Made by a program: the position numbers and the translations under genes | Origin: Pseudoalteromonas arctica A 37-1-2 | GTDB taxonomy: Bacteria; Pseudomonadota; Gammaproteobacteria; Enterobacterales; Alteromonadaceae | Reading direction: 5' to 3' | Assembly: GCF_000238395.3 (NCBI RefSeq) | Contig: NZ_CP011025.1 | Coordinates: 1,054,001 to 1,118,000 of the forward strand | Length of the DNA: 64,000 nucleotides | Notes under the pieces: generated by a model | What the model was told of the DNA's origin: nothing | The model's input: the letters and a program-made list of their open reading frames with translations, nothing else | The model's database searches: none | Part shown: piece by piece, positions 1 through 8,433 of the stretch | How positions within the stretch are numbered: the first letter of the stretch is position 1 | How the letters are laid out: every line of letters begins with the position of its first letter

Positions 1-708
1 GTATTGCAAGAGCGCAGCTACGAACGTGTTGGTGGTACAAAGGCTATCCAAGCTGATGTACGCGTTATTGCAGCCACGCATCGTAATCTTGAAACAATGA
101 TTGAAGAGGGGAGTTTTAGGGAAGATTTATATTACCGCTTAAATGTATTTCCTATCGAAAACCCATCGCTTAGTGAACGTGCTGATGACATTCCGCTGCT
201 TTTAAAAGAGTTAATGCGCCGTGTTAACGACCAGACTGGTTCTACCGCTAAGTTTACCGAGCGCGCAGTTGAGAGCTTAAAAGAACATGCTTGGCCTGGT
301 AATATTCGTGAGCTTGCTAACTTAGTGGAACGTATGGTTATTATGTTTCCTGAAAAAGTTGTTGATATTCCCGATTTACCTAACAAATATCGTTACATCG
401 AAGTTGAAGCCTACGAGCCAGAATACCCTGAAGAGTTAATGGAAAAAGACGCCTTTAACGACATATTTAGCACAGGCTTTAGTGATTACGAAAGTGAGCC
501 TGACGCTGGGTTTAGCCAAACGGGTAGTGGGCTATTGCCAGATGATGGTATTGAACTTAAAGATTATTTAGCCGAACTTGAAATTAGCTTAATTACCCAA
601 GCGTTAGAGCGCTATGATTACGTTGTAGCTCGCGCTGCAGAAATATTAGGTGTACGCAGAACAACACTCGTTGAGAAAATGAAAAAGTATAATCTTTCAA
701 GAGATTAA
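1..708 (+). CDS. flrA: FlrA (FleQ-type) sigma-54-dependent flagellar master activator, 5'-truncated
   Basis: Only the last 235 codons are present; the frame is open to base 1, so the gene begins upstream of the window. The fragment holds the second half of an AAA+ sigma-54 activator domain, with the arginine-finger region FREDLYYRLNVFPI and the WPGNIREL motif. A C-terminal Fis-type helix-turn-helix follows (about fragment residues 195-234, AAEILGVRRTTLVEKM). Polar-flagellate gammaproteobacteria use this family (FlrA/FleQ) to start the flagellar cascade by activating flrBC and the early fli genes. Identification as FlrA rather than another enhancer-binding protein rests on the flrBC-fliE genes that follow; the usually degenerate receiver domain cannot be seen. 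Confidence 0.88.
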   Translation, partial: VLQERSYERVGGTKAIQADVRVIAATHRNLETMIEEGSFREDLYYRLNVFPIENPSLSERADDIPLLLKELMRRVNDQTGSTAKFTERAVESLKEHAWPGNIRELANLVERMVIMFPEKVVDIPDLPNKYRYIEVEAYEPEYPEELMEKDAFNDIFSTGFSDYESEPDAGFSQTGSGLLPDDGIELKDYLAELEISLITQALERYDYVVARAAEILGVRRTTLVEKMKKYNLSRD

Positions 709-777
709 GGTTTAAAAGCAGCTGTCAGTGTTTAGTTATAAATTGGCCAAACACAGTAGATAAATAACCCCCCGTTT

Positions 778-849
778 TGTAGGTGCGGTTTTATACCGCA
801 CTTTACTTAAAAAATATTAGCAAGAGCGCGAAGTAAATTCGCACCTACA
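778..849. repeat. 72-bp palindromic repeat with nested hairpin
   Basis: The 10-bp ends TGTAGGTGCG (778-787) and CGCACCTACA (840-849) are exact inverted repeats. Inside, TGCGGT/ACCGCA (784-789 and 795-800) forms a short hairpin and TTTACTT/AAGTAAA (802-808 and 831-837) continues the dyad. The layout resembles a REP or MITE-type mobile palindrome rather than a simple terminator. No second copy was noticed in the window. Confidence 0.6.
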
Positions 850-927
850 CGGTTTTTACTTTTGTTGTAGACGCTAGACTTGCTCGCGTGAAAAGCGTAG
901 CTTTTAATCATTTAAATAAAACGTTAT

Positions 928-1019
928 TTCACAAAGAGAAAAACGAAGGTAAATGAGAAACCATAGTCAACTTACGCGTTACTTCTCTATAGCGCAGCGT
1001 CTCTTAACCTCTTTGTGAA
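928..1019. repeat. 92-bp element with 11-bp terminal inverted repeats
   Basis: TTCACAAAGAG (928-938) and CTCTTTGTGAA (1009-1019) are exact inverted repeats bounding 92 bp with no ORF. The size and form suggest a small non-autonomous repeat (MITE-like). It ends 24 bases from the tag stop codon. Confidence 0.6.
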
Positions 1020-1042
1020 CAAATTACTTTTATGGCTTTTAA

Positions 1043-1639
1043 TCACTTACTACTAAAAGCCTTAATAATTTCTTCTTTTCTAAAACAATCATTACTGTGA
1101 TCGTTAACCATACCGCAGGCCTGCATATGAGCGTAAACCGTGGTTGGTCCTAAAAACTTAAACCCCCGTTTTTTTAAGTCTTTAGCAAATGCAGTTGATG
1201 CCTCTGTAATTGCTGGGTAGTCCTCAGCGTTATTTAAATTACTTATAATCGGTTTATTATCGACAAACTGCCATTGGTAGTTACTAAAACTTCCAAATTC
1301 TTCTTGTATTTCTATAAAGCACTTTGCGTTGTTGACAGTTGCCGCAATTTTTAAGCGATTACGCACAATCCCTTCATCAAGCATTAGTCTCTCAACATCA
1401 TCTTGTGTGAATTGTGCCACTTTATCTACATCAAAATTAGCAAATGCTTTTTTATAACCGCTGCGTTTTTTTAAAATTGTGTACCAACTTAAGCCTGCTT
1501 GCGCTGATTCAAGCGTGATAAATTCAAACAGCTTTGTATCATCATAAAGAGGGACGCCCCATTCTTCATCATGGTAAATAACGTAGTCGGGTTTAGTGGT
1601 GTCGAGCCACGGGCAACGGCACTTTATTTGCTCACTCAT
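1043..1639 (-). CDS. tag: DNA-3-methyladenine glycosylase I
   Basis: This enzyme removes 3-methyladenine from alkylated DNA in base excision repair. The protein has 198 residues, close to the usual family length of about 190. It shows the Tag hallmarks: an N-terminal CPWL with Cys9 and YHDEEWG with His23 (zinc ligands), LESAQAGLSW carrying the conserved Glu, KKRGFKFLGPTT, and the C-terminal GMVNDHSNDC with the last His and Cys zinc ligands. The ATG at 1639 is preceded by AAGGAATAATA on the minus strand. It lies between flrA and flrB in opposite orientation, which is unusual, since these regulators are normally adjacent. It has no link to motility and probably arrived by insertion. Confidence 0.95.
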   Translation of the reverse strand: MSEQIKCRCPWLDTTKPDYVIYHDEEWGVPLYDDTKLFEFITLESAQAGLSWYTILKKRSGYKKAFANFDVDKVAQFTQDDVERLMLDEGIVRNRLKIAATVNNAKCFIEIQEEFGSFSNYQWQFVDNKPIISNLNNAEDYPAITEASTAFAKDLKKRGFKFLGPTTVYAHMQACGMVNDHSNDCFRKEEIIKAFSSK

Positions 1640-1719
1640 TATTATTCCTTTTTGTGTGCGTCATTTTTATGTCGCTCAAATTATTGATGTAACTTAATGA
1701 TAAGTATGTAAATAAATTT

Positions 1720-1735
1720 TGGTATAAATCGTGCA
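1720..1735 (+). promoter_or_regulatory. Candidate sigma-54 promoter of flrBC
   Basis: TGGTATAAATCGTGCA has the invariant GG (1721-1722) and GC (1733-1734) at exactly 10-nt spacing. It matches the -24/-12 consensus at most conserved positions and lies about 37 bases before the flrB ATG. FlrA-dependent sigma-54 transcription of flrBC is known in Vibrio; its use here is inferred. Confidence 0.6.
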
Positions 1736-1771
1736 TTTAGACATATATCTACATCAATTCGAGATTTGATT

Positions 1772-2884
1772 ATGGCCCTTGCTAGCGTGCTAAAACCACA
1801 GTTTTTTTCTGCAAATCAGTATAACCCATGTTTACTTCAAGAGGAGTACATTGGTGAATTAAGCGATCTGCGCAAGCAAGCAAGTTGGCTTTCGCACTTG
1901 GTTGATACCATGCCAGCAGGTGTGGTTGTACTTGATGGCAAAGGGTTGATTGCAAAAGCGAATCAAATAGCGATTGATATGCTTGGCGAGCCACTTGAGG
2001 GCGAACGCTGGTTTAATGTTATTCAGCGCTCTTTTAGGCCACATCAAGATGATGGTCACGAAGTGTCTTTAAAAGACGGGCGCCTAATAAAGCTTGATAT
2101 TACCGCTTTAGCACCAGAGCCTGGGCAACTTATTTTAATGACGGACTTAACCGAAACTCGCCGCTTACAAAAACGTGTTGCACATATGCAGCGATTAAGC
2201 GCGCTGGGTAAAATGGTTGCGTCACTGGCGCATCAAGTCCGTACACCGCTCTCAGCCGCTATGCTATACGCTGCTAATTTAGGGTCTAAGCGCTTACCCG
2301 AAGCATCTCGCGATAACTTTCAAACAAAGTTAATGTCGCGTTTAAAAGATTTAGAAACTCAAGTAAACGACATGCTGTTATTTGCCAAAAGTGGCGATCA
2401 GCAAGTTGTTGAGCAAGTTTCAATGCAGCAGCTTTTAACAGAAGTTAAAGCAGGTGCTGATGCGATGGTCGCACTTAATGAAAGTGAGCTGGATGTAAGC
2501 TTACCAGAGCCAGATATACAAATAGTCGGTAATAAAACGGCATTGGCCAGTGCTATTCAAAATCTTGTGCACAATAGTATTCAAGTTATTGGCGGCGGTG
2601 CAAAAGTAAAAATTAGCGCACAAAGAGATTTAAAAGATTTAGATATGGTTCGTATTAGCGTGAGCGACAATGGCCCAGGTGTTGATTTAAGCCAAAGCGA
2701 TAAAATTTTTGAACCATTTTTTACTACAAAAAGTCAGGGCACAGGTTTAGGGCTTGCGGTAGTAAGTTCGGTGGCTAGTGCGCACCAAGGCCGTGTTGAT
2801 GTGACTAATAATACGCAGGGTGGTGCCTGCTTTAGCTTGTTACTGCCTATTAAGGCAACATCTAAACTAGAGGGTTCATTATGA
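1772..2884 (+). CDS. flrB: FlrB (FleS-type) flagellar sensor histidine kinase
   Basis: FlrB is a cytoplasmic histidine kinase that phosphorylates FlrC to activate middle flagellar genes. No membrane segment is visible. An N-terminal PAS-like region (about residues 40-125) precedes the HisKA box with SLAHQVRTPL, whose His154 is the predicted phosphosite. The ATPase domain follows, with NLVHNSIQV (N box), DNGPGV (G1), FFTTKSQGTGLGLAV (F/G2). ATG 1772 is chosen over the in-frame TTG six bases upstream because the shorter product starts like a normal gene and no Shine-Dalgarno favours the TTG. The stop overlaps the flrC start (ATGA), indicating translational coupling. Confidence 0.93.
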   Translation: MALASVLKPQFFSANQYNPCLLQEEYIGELSDLRKQASWLSHLVDTMPAGVVVLDGKGLIAKANQIAIDMLGEPLEGERWFNVIQRSFRPHQDDGHEVSLKDGRLIKLDITALAPEPGQLILMTDLTETRRLQKRVAHMQRLSALGKMVASLAHQVRTPLSAAMLYAANLGSKRLPEASRDNFQTKLMSRLKDLETQVNDMLLFAKSGDQQVVEQVSMQQLLTEVKAGADAMVALNESELDVSLPEPDIQIVGNKTALASAIQNLVHNSIQVIGGGAKVKISAQRDLKDLDMVRISVSDNGPGVDLSQSDKIFEPFFTTKSQGTGLGLAVVSSVASAHQGRVDVTNNTQGGACFSLLLPIKATSKLEGSL

Positions 2885-4347
2885 GTAACACTATTTTAGT
2901 TGTCGAAGATGACGCAGGGCTTCGTGAAGCCTTAATAGATACCCTTGAAATGTCGGGTATTGAATGTGTTGCAGCGAGCAGTGCTGAGCAAGCAATGTTA
3001 CTGCTTAAAAAAGATCAATTTTCGCTTGTTGTAAGCGACGTGCAAATGGGCGCAATGAGTGGACTGGATTTACTACGCAGTATTAAATTAAACCACCCTG
3101 ATTTACCTGTATTGATGATGACGGCGTATGCCACAATTGACGATGCGGTAGAAGCCATGCGCCTAGGTGCAATTGACTACATGGCTAAACCATTTGCACC
3201 TGAAGTGCTGTTAAATATGGTGAGTCGTTATTTGCCTGAAAAAGCAAAAGAAACCGACGGCCCCATTGTTGCTGACCCAACTAGTATTCAATTATTGGAG
3301 CTTGCGAGTAAAGTAGCACGCTCTGATGCAAGTGTGATGGTACTTGGCCCAAGTGGTTCAGGTAAGGAAGTACTTGCTCGTTATATTCATGATAAGTCGA
3401 GCCGATGTAATGAGCCATTTGTGGCGATTAACTGCGCGGCTATTCCTGAAAATATGCTCGAAGCCACTTTATTTGGTTACGAAAAAGGAGCTTTTACGGG
3501 GGCGATTCAAGCATGTCCGGGTAAGTTTGAGCAAGCACAAGGCGGGACTATTTTACTTGATGAAATTACTGAGATGGACTTAGGGCTACAAGCTAAACTT
3601 TTACGCGTACTGCAAGAGCGTGAAGTAGAGCGTTTAGGGGGTCGTAAAACAATCCAGCTCGATGTACGTATTTTGGCAACCAGTAATCGTGATTTAAAAG
3701 AAGCCGTGTCTGAAAATCAGTTTAGAGAAGATTTATATTACAGGCTTAATGTTTTTCCACTAATGTGGCGTCCATTGTGCCAACGCCCTGGCGATATTAT
3801 TGTATTGGCTAAGCATTTAATTGAGCGCCATATAAGTAAAAGCAAAGAGCCTATGGCGTATTTAGATAAAGCTGCCGAGCAAAAGTTACTGGCTCACGCG
3901 TGGCCTGGTAATGTGCGCGAGCTTGATAACGTTATACAGCGTGCACTTATACTGCGAAGTGGCGATACAATAAACGAGCATGCCATTTTTATTGAAAACT
4001 TAGCAGCTAATAACTTTGTTATGGAGCCATCATTGGCGCCGGCGCAAACAGTATCGTCAACAGAATTAGCTCACGCAGATAAAGGCGTTGATAAAAGCAC
4101 GCTAAGCTCTGCATATTATGATGAAAAATCACATGCCGAGGTTGAACCTAAGCAGGGCTTGCTAGCGGCAGACACCGGTAGCTATAAAGATGAGCTTAAA
4201 GACAAAGAGCATCGCATTATTTTAGAAACCCTTGCACGTTGCCAAGGTAAGCGTAAAGACGTTGCCGAAACATTGGGTATAAGCCCGCGCACTTTACGTT
4301 ATAAACTTGCGCAAATGCGCGATTTAGGCATTTCACTCCCTGCATAA
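2881..4347 (+). CDS. flrC: FlrC (FleR-type) sigma-54 response regulator
   Basis: FlrC is the response regulator partner of FlrB and activates sigma-54 promoters of the basal body, hook and switch genes. The 488-residue protein has an N-terminal receiver with the predicted phosphoacceptor Asp53 (VVSDVQMG). The AAA+ domain has Walker A GPSGSGKE at about residues 156-163, the sigma-54 contact loop GAFTGA at 203-208, and WPGNVREL. A Fis-type helix-turn-helix sits at the C-terminus (DVAETLGISPRTLRYKL). It overlaps flrB by 4 bases. A longer-than-usual acidic linker of about 70 residues precedes the DNA-binding helix. Confidence 0.94.
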   Translation: MSNTILVVEDDAGLREALIDTLEMSGIECVAASSAEQAMLLLKKDQFSLVVSDVQMGAMSGLDLLRSIKLNHPDLPVLMMTAYATIDDAVEAMRLGAIDYMAKPFAPEVLLNMVSRYLPEKAKETDGPIVADPTSIQLLELASKVARSDASVMVLGPSGSGKEVLARYIHDKSSRCNEPFVAINCAAIPENMLEATLFGYEKGAFTGAIQACPGKFEQAQGGTILLDEITEMDLGLQAKLLRVLQEREVERLGGRKTIQLDVRILATSNRDLKEAVSENQFREDLYYRLNVFPLMWRPLCQRPGDIIVLAKHLIERHISKSKEPMAYLDKAAEQKLLAHAWPGNVRELDNVIQRALILRSGDTINEHAIFIENLAANNFVMEPSLAPAQTVSSTELAHADKGVDKSTLSSAYYDEKSHAEVEPKQGLLAADTGSYKDELKDKEHRIILETLARCQGKRKDVAETLGISPRTLRYKLAQMRDLGISLPA

Positions 4348-4356
4348 CCTCCTATA

Positions 4357-4387
4357 AACCCTAAGTTTGCGCTGCGAACTAAGGGTT
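4357..4387 (+). terminator. Imperfect hairpin after flrC
   Basis: AACCCTAAGTTTG (4357-4369) and the segment 4374-4387 pair with one internal mismatch around a short loop. No T-run follows, so it may be a weak terminator or a processing hairpin between flrC and the fliE operon. Confidence 0.35.
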
Positions 4388-4447
4388 GTCAAAACTCTGA
4401 CTCACACAAATTAAAGTTAACCTACTGTATTTAAATGATTAATTAAT

Positions 4448-4463
4448 TGGCATGCTTTGTGCT
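4448..4463 (+). promoter_or_regulatory. Candidate sigma-54 promoter of the fliE operon
   Basis: TGGCATGCTTTGTGCT differs from the TGGCACG-N4-TTGCW consensus at only two positions, with GG (4449-4450) and GC (4461-4462) spaced 10 nt. It lies about 40 bases upstream of the fliE ATG. FlrC is the likely activator by family knowledge. Confidence 0.75.
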
Positions 4464-4503
4464 TTATTACTTGTAAGAGTTCACTGCGTGTCAGAGATTA
4501 ATT

Positions 4504-4836
4504 ATGAAAATTCAAAACAGTGCTGTATTTCAAGAAATGCAATCGATGGCTTTAGAGGCCGGCCGTAATAATCAACTTAATAAATTGCCGACTCAAGTTC
4601 AGCCTACTTCTACTTCCCAGTTTGGCGACATGCTAAGTGATGCACTAAATACAGTGCACGGTTTACAACAAGATGCGGGTCAAAAAGTAAAAGCGGTTGA
4701 GATGGGTGATCGAAGTGTATCCCTTGCTGAGGCGATGATTGCTTCTCAAAAATCGTCAGTTGCTTTTGAGGCTACAGTACAGGTTCGTAATAAACTTGTT
4801 GAAGCTTATAAAGAAATCATGAACATGCCTGTTTAA
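4504..4836 (+). CDS. fliE: Flagellar hook-basal body complex protein FliE
   Basis: FliE joins the MS ring (FliF) to the proximal rod and is the first rod protein exported. The 110-residue sequence ends with the conserved FliE region: SLAEAMIASQKSSVAFEAT and VRNKLVEAYKEIMNMPV. As expected for a type III export substrate, there is no Sec signal peptide. It is the first gene of the long fli operon, behind a strong sigma-54 promoter candidate, and ends 20 bases before fliF. Confidence 0.95.
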   Translation: MKIQNSAVFQEMQSMALEAGRNNQLNKLPTQVQPTSTSQFGDMLSDALNTVHGLQQDAGQKVKAVEMGDRSVSLAEAMIASQKSSVAFEATVQVRNKLVEAYKEIMNMPV

Positions 4837-4856
4837 TTAGGTAGTGGAGAATTATT

Positions 4857-6572
4857 GTGGCGCAATCTAACCAATCTACAGACCTAGCACTTGCTGGTGG
4901 CGGTATTGACCAAAGTGGTGGTGATGATCAACAAGAACAAAAGTCAGGCTACTTAAGTGCTTTAAATGGTGTTGATGTATTGCGCCAAGTAACATTGGTT
5001 ATAGCATTGGCTATTTGTTTAGCTATCGCGATTTTCATTATTATTTGGGCTCGTCAGCCAGATATGCGCCCGTTAGGCAAAATGCAAACTGAAGAGCTTA
5101 TTCAAACGCTCGACTTTTTAGATGCGCAACAAATTGAATATCAACTAGATGGCAACGTTGTATCGGTTGATGAAAGCGAATACCAAAATATTAAATTGTT
5201 AATGACCCGCGAAGGGTTAGAGCAAGGGCCAGCGTCGGGCTCTGACATAATTATGCAAGATATGGGCTTTGGTGTAAGCCAACGCTTAGAGCGTGAACGC
5301 CTAAAACATGGCCGTGAACAGCAATTAGCACGGACCATTGAAGAGCTTAATAATATTACTCGCGCTAAAGTATTGTTAGCTATTCCTAAAGAAAACGTAT
5401 TTGCCCGCAGAGAGAAAAAACCATCAGCTACCGTTGTATTAACACTCAAACGTGGACGCTCACTCGACCGTGAAGAAGTAGATTCTGTTGTTGATATGAT
5501 TGCTTCGGCAGTACAGGGTTTAGAGCCTATGCGAGTTACTGTTACCGATCAAAATGGTCGATTACTAAATTCAGGTTCGCAAAGCTCATTAGCAGCACGC
5601 TCTCGTAAAGAATACGATTTAGAACGTAAGCGCGAACAAGAGTACCTTGAAAAAATAGACAGTATTTTAATACCGGTTGTTGGGCTTGCAAACTATACAG
5701 CTCAAGTTGATTTGAGTATGGACTTTAGCTCGATTGAGGAAACTCAAAAGCGTTATAACCCAGACCTACCAGCGGTTAGAAGCGAAACCACATTTGAAGA
5801 AAATAACATTGGCGGCCTAGCTGTTGGTATTCCAGGTGCGCTTACAAATCAGCCACCGTTAAACTCGAACATTCCTGAGGTTGCGGGGCAAGGTGGTGCA
5901 GGCACAGCTACATCACCAACACGCAGCCACAAAGAAGCCACACGTAATTATGAACTCGACACTACAATTTCTCATAAGCGCCAGCAAAGTGGTGTAATAC
6001 GTAGAATAAGCGTATCAGTTGCTGTTGACTACATTGCTAAAGTGGGAGAAAACGGCGAAACAACCATGACTCCACGTTCGGTAGAGGCATTGTCAAATAT
6101 TCGTCGCTTACTGCAAGGTGGTGTAGGTTTTGATATGCAACGTGGTGATGCACTTGAAGTCGTAACAGTGCCGTTTGTACGTGAAGAAACAAATTTAGCA
6201 ATAGAAGTGCCACTGTGGGAACAAGACTGGTTTATGAAAATAGCCCGCCTTGTATTGGGGGCCTTAGTTATCATTGTATTGATAATGGCAGTAGTAAAAC
6301 CAATGCTTAAACGCTTAATTTACCCAGACGATACACTAGAAGAATACGACGAAGATGCATTAAGTTCAGGCGTAGATATTGGCGACAACACGCTTGATAT
6401 GCTAAATAAAGACTTTGATTCTGCTTCGGTTGGTTTCTCAAGTGATGGTACACTGCAGTTACCGGATTTACATGGTGACGAAGATTTACTTAAAGCAATT
6501 CGTGCCCTTGTAGCTAACGAACCAGAACTATCATCACAAGTAGTCAAAGCGTGGTTAACAGAAGATGACTGA
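4857..6572 (+). CDS. fliF: Flagellar MS-ring protein FliF
   Basis: FliF builds the inner-membrane MS ring, the base for rod assembly and for the C ring. The 571-residue protein has TM1 at about residues 41-63, a large periplasmic region with the ring-building motifs (for example DFLDAQQIEYQL and ARTIEELNNITRAKVLLAIP), TM2 at about 463-482, and an acidic cytoplasmic tail ending VVKAWLTEDD that binds FliG. The GTG start at 4857 is supported by GTGGAGA seven bases upstream. It overlaps fliG by 8 bases. Confidence 0.97.
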   Translation: MAQSNQSTDLALAGGGIDQSGGDDQQEQKSGYLSALNGVDVLRQVTLVIALAICLAIAIFIIIWARQPDMRPLGKMQTEELIQTLDFLDAQQIEYQLDGNVVSVDESEYQNIKLLMTREGLEQGPASGSDIIMQDMGFGVSQRLERERLKHGREQQLARTIEELNNITRAKVLLAIPKENVFARREKKPSATVVLTLKRGRSLDREEVDSVVDMIASAVQGLEPMRVTVTDQNGRLLNSGSQSSLAARSRKEYDLERKREQEYLEKIDSILIPVVGLANYTAQVDLSMDFSSIEETQKRYNPDLPAVRSETTFEENNIGGLAVGIPGALTNQPPLNSNIPEVAGQGGAGTATSPTRSHKEATRNYELDTTISHKRQQSGVIRRISVSVAVDYIAKVGENGETTMTPRSVEALSNIRRLLQGGVGFDMQRGDALEVVTVPFVREETNLAIEVPLWEQDWFMKIARLVLGALVIIVLIMAVVKPMLKRLIYPDDTLEEYDEDALSSGVDIGDNTLDMLNKDFDSASVGFSSDGTLQLPDLHGDEDLLKAIRALVANEPELSSQVVKAWLTEDD

Positions 6573-7605
6573 TCAAGAACAAAAACAACTCCCGCCAGCC
6601 TTTGATGTTGATAAGCTAGATGGGGTAGATAAAGCCGCTATATTACTTTTGAGTTTATCAGAGGAAGATGCCGCGCAAATCCTTAAACACTTAGAACCTA
6701 AACAGGTGCAAAAAGTGGGTATGGCGATGGCTGGGTTACAGGACTTATCACAAGCTAAGATTAGCGCTGTACACAACTTGTTTATAGAACAAATTCAAAG
6801 CTTTAGTACCATTGGTTTTCAGTCAGAAGACTTTATTAAAAAAGCGCTTACAGCAGCCCTTGGTGAAGACAAAGCTGCTAGCCTTATTGACCAAATTGTT
6901 ATGGGCTCAGGCGCTAAAGGCTTGGATTCATTAAAATGGATGGACTCTAAGCAGGTCGCTAGTATTATTCGCAATGAGCATCCGCAAATTCAAACCATTG
7001 TATTATCATATTTAGAGCCAGAACAGTCAGCTGAAATTATTTCTCAGTTTCCTGAAAAAGTACGCTTAGATTTAACCATGCGTATTGCAAACCTTGAAGA
7101 GGTTCAGCCAGCAGCACTGCAAGAGCTAAACGAAATAATGGAAAAACAATTTGCCGGCCAAGCAGGTGCGCAAGCTGCTAAAATGGGTGGGTTGAAGGCT
7201 GCCGCAGATATTTTAAATTACCTTGATACTAACGTTGAAGGGCAGTTAATGGACTCTATTCGTGAACATGACGAAGAGATGTCTCAGCAAATACAAGATC
7301 TTATGTTTGTGTTTGAAAACTTAATGGATGTTGAAGACCGTGGTATTCAAGCAATCCTACGAGAAGTACAACAAGACGTACTAATGAAAGCAATTAAGGG
7401 TGCTGATGATGCACTTAAAGATAAAATACTGGGTAATATGTCTAAGCGTGCAGCCGAAATGCTTGCTGATGACTTAGAAGCGATGGCACCGGTACGTATA
7501 AGCGAAGTAGAAGCGGCGCAAAAAGAGATTTTATCAACAGCGCGTCGTTTGTCTGACTCAGGTGAAATTCAGCTGGGCGGCGGCGGTGGCGAGGAGTTCC
7601 TGTAA
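6565..7605 (+). CDS. fliG: Flagellar motor switch protein FliG
   Basis: FliG is the C-ring protein that receives torque from the stator. All three domains are evident: an N-terminal FliF-binding domain (AILLLSLSEEDAAQILKHLE), a middle domain with the EHPQIQ motif that contacts FliM, and a C-terminal domain with the charged torque helix (LMFVFENLMDVEDRGIQ, then ILGNMSKRAAEML). Length is 346, slightly above the usual 330-340 because of a glycine-rich tail. The start lies inside the end of fliF, so the two are translationally coupled. Confidence 0.97.
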   Translation: MTDQEQKQLPPAFDVDKLDGVDKAAILLLSLSEEDAAQILKHLEPKQVQKVGMAMAGLQDLSQAKISAVHNLFIEQIQSFSTIGFQSEDFIKKALTAALGEDKAASLIDQIVMGSGAKGLDSLKWMDSKQVASIIRNEHPQIQTIVLSYLEPEQSAEIISQFPEKVRLDLTMRIANLEEVQPAALQELNEIMEKQFAGQAGAQAAKMGGLKAAADILNYLDTNVEGQLMDSIREHDEEMSQQIQDLMFVFENLMDVEDRGIQAILREVQQDVLMKAIKGADDALKDKILGNMSKRAAEMLADDLEAMAPVRISEVEAAQKEILSTARRLSDSGEIQLGGGGGEEFL

Positions 7606-7608
7606 ACT

Positions 7609-8415
7609 ATGAGCAAACTCAAAGGACGCACACTTCGGGCTGATGAAGCAGATGAATTATTAAAAAATTGGGCTATTCCAGATGTAGCACCAGATGAAAG
7701 CAGCTTTGGTAATCGCTCTACAGCTTACGGCACACCGCTTAGTGAGTTGTACAAAAAAGAATTAGCCGAAGAAATGCCTATTGATGAGCCACAAGAACCA
7801 GAACTCCCTGCGCTTACCATGGTTGAGCTTGAACGCATTAGACAAGACGCGTACGAAGAGGGCCTTAAACAAGGTCATGAGCAAGGCTACATAGATGGCT
7901 TTGAAAAAGGCGTTGGTGAAGGTAAAGAAGCTGGCTACAAAGAAGGGCTAGAGCAAGGTAAAAAACAAGGCCTTGAAGATGTAAAACCTTTAATTGAAGA
8001 GCAGTTAACAAGTTTAAAAACCATTTTAGAGGGGCTAACTACACCGCTAGATAAAGTAGACGAACAAGCCGAGAAGCAATTAGTACAACTTGCTAGCATG
8101 TTAGCGGAAGCTGTTATTTATCAAGAAGTAAAAACATCGCCTGATGTGATTTTACATACGTTAAAGCAAAGTATTGATTCACTTAATGCGGAGCAAGAAA
8201 AAGTACGAATCCATTTAAACCCCGAAGACTTAGAACTCATAAAAGAGAGCTACGGCGAACAAACCATTATTGATAATAACTGGCAGTTAATGGCAGAGCC
8301 CACTCTTGAGCGCGGTGGCTGTGAAGTTAAAACAGCGCAATCATCACTCGATATGACCCTTAAAACACGTGTCAAAGAAACGTTGGATAGTTTTTTGCAT
8401 AATAGTGGTATCTAA
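7609..8415 (+). CDS. fliH: Flagellar export ATPase regulator FliH
   Basis: FliH is the stator-like partner of the FliI ATPase in flagellar type III export and links FliI to the C ring and FlhA. The 268-residue protein is acidic at the N-terminus, carries a run of glycine repeats at about residues 84-124 (EGLKQGHEQGYIDGFEKG and onward) typical of FliH GxxxG helices, and ends in the conserved FliH/YscL domain (EKVRIHLNPEDLELI, ERGGCEVKT). It starts 3 bases after fliG. Confidence 0.95.
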   Translation: MSKLKGRTLRADEADELLKNWAIPDVAPDESSFGNRSTAYGTPLSELYKKELAEEMPIDEPQEPELPALTMVELERIRQDAYEEGLKQGHEQGYIDGFEKGVGEGKEAGYKEGLEQGKKQGLEDVKPLIEEQLTSLKTILEGLTTPLDKVDEQAEKQLVQLASMLAEAVIYQEVKTSPDVILHTLKQSIDSLNAEQEKVRIHLNPEDLELIKESYGEQTIIDNNWQLMAEPTLERGGCEVKTAQSSLDMTLKTRVKETLDSFLHNSGI

Positions 8416-8433
8416 CTATTTTATTGGCGTGTT

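Larger units (their letters stand above)
709..1042. other. Intergenic region between flrA and tag with two palindromic elements
   Basis: No convincing gene is visible in these 334 bases. Two unrelated inverted-repeat elements (778-849 and 928-1019, described separately) take up about half of it. Both flrA and tag end here in convergent orientation, so the hairpins may also serve as transcription stops, although neither is followed by a clear T-run. Confidence 0.6.

Noticed and set aside
7861..7990. Repetitive glycine/glutamate stretch in fliH as a novel repeat
   Set aside because: GxxxG-type repeats are a known feature of FliH and need no separate explanation.
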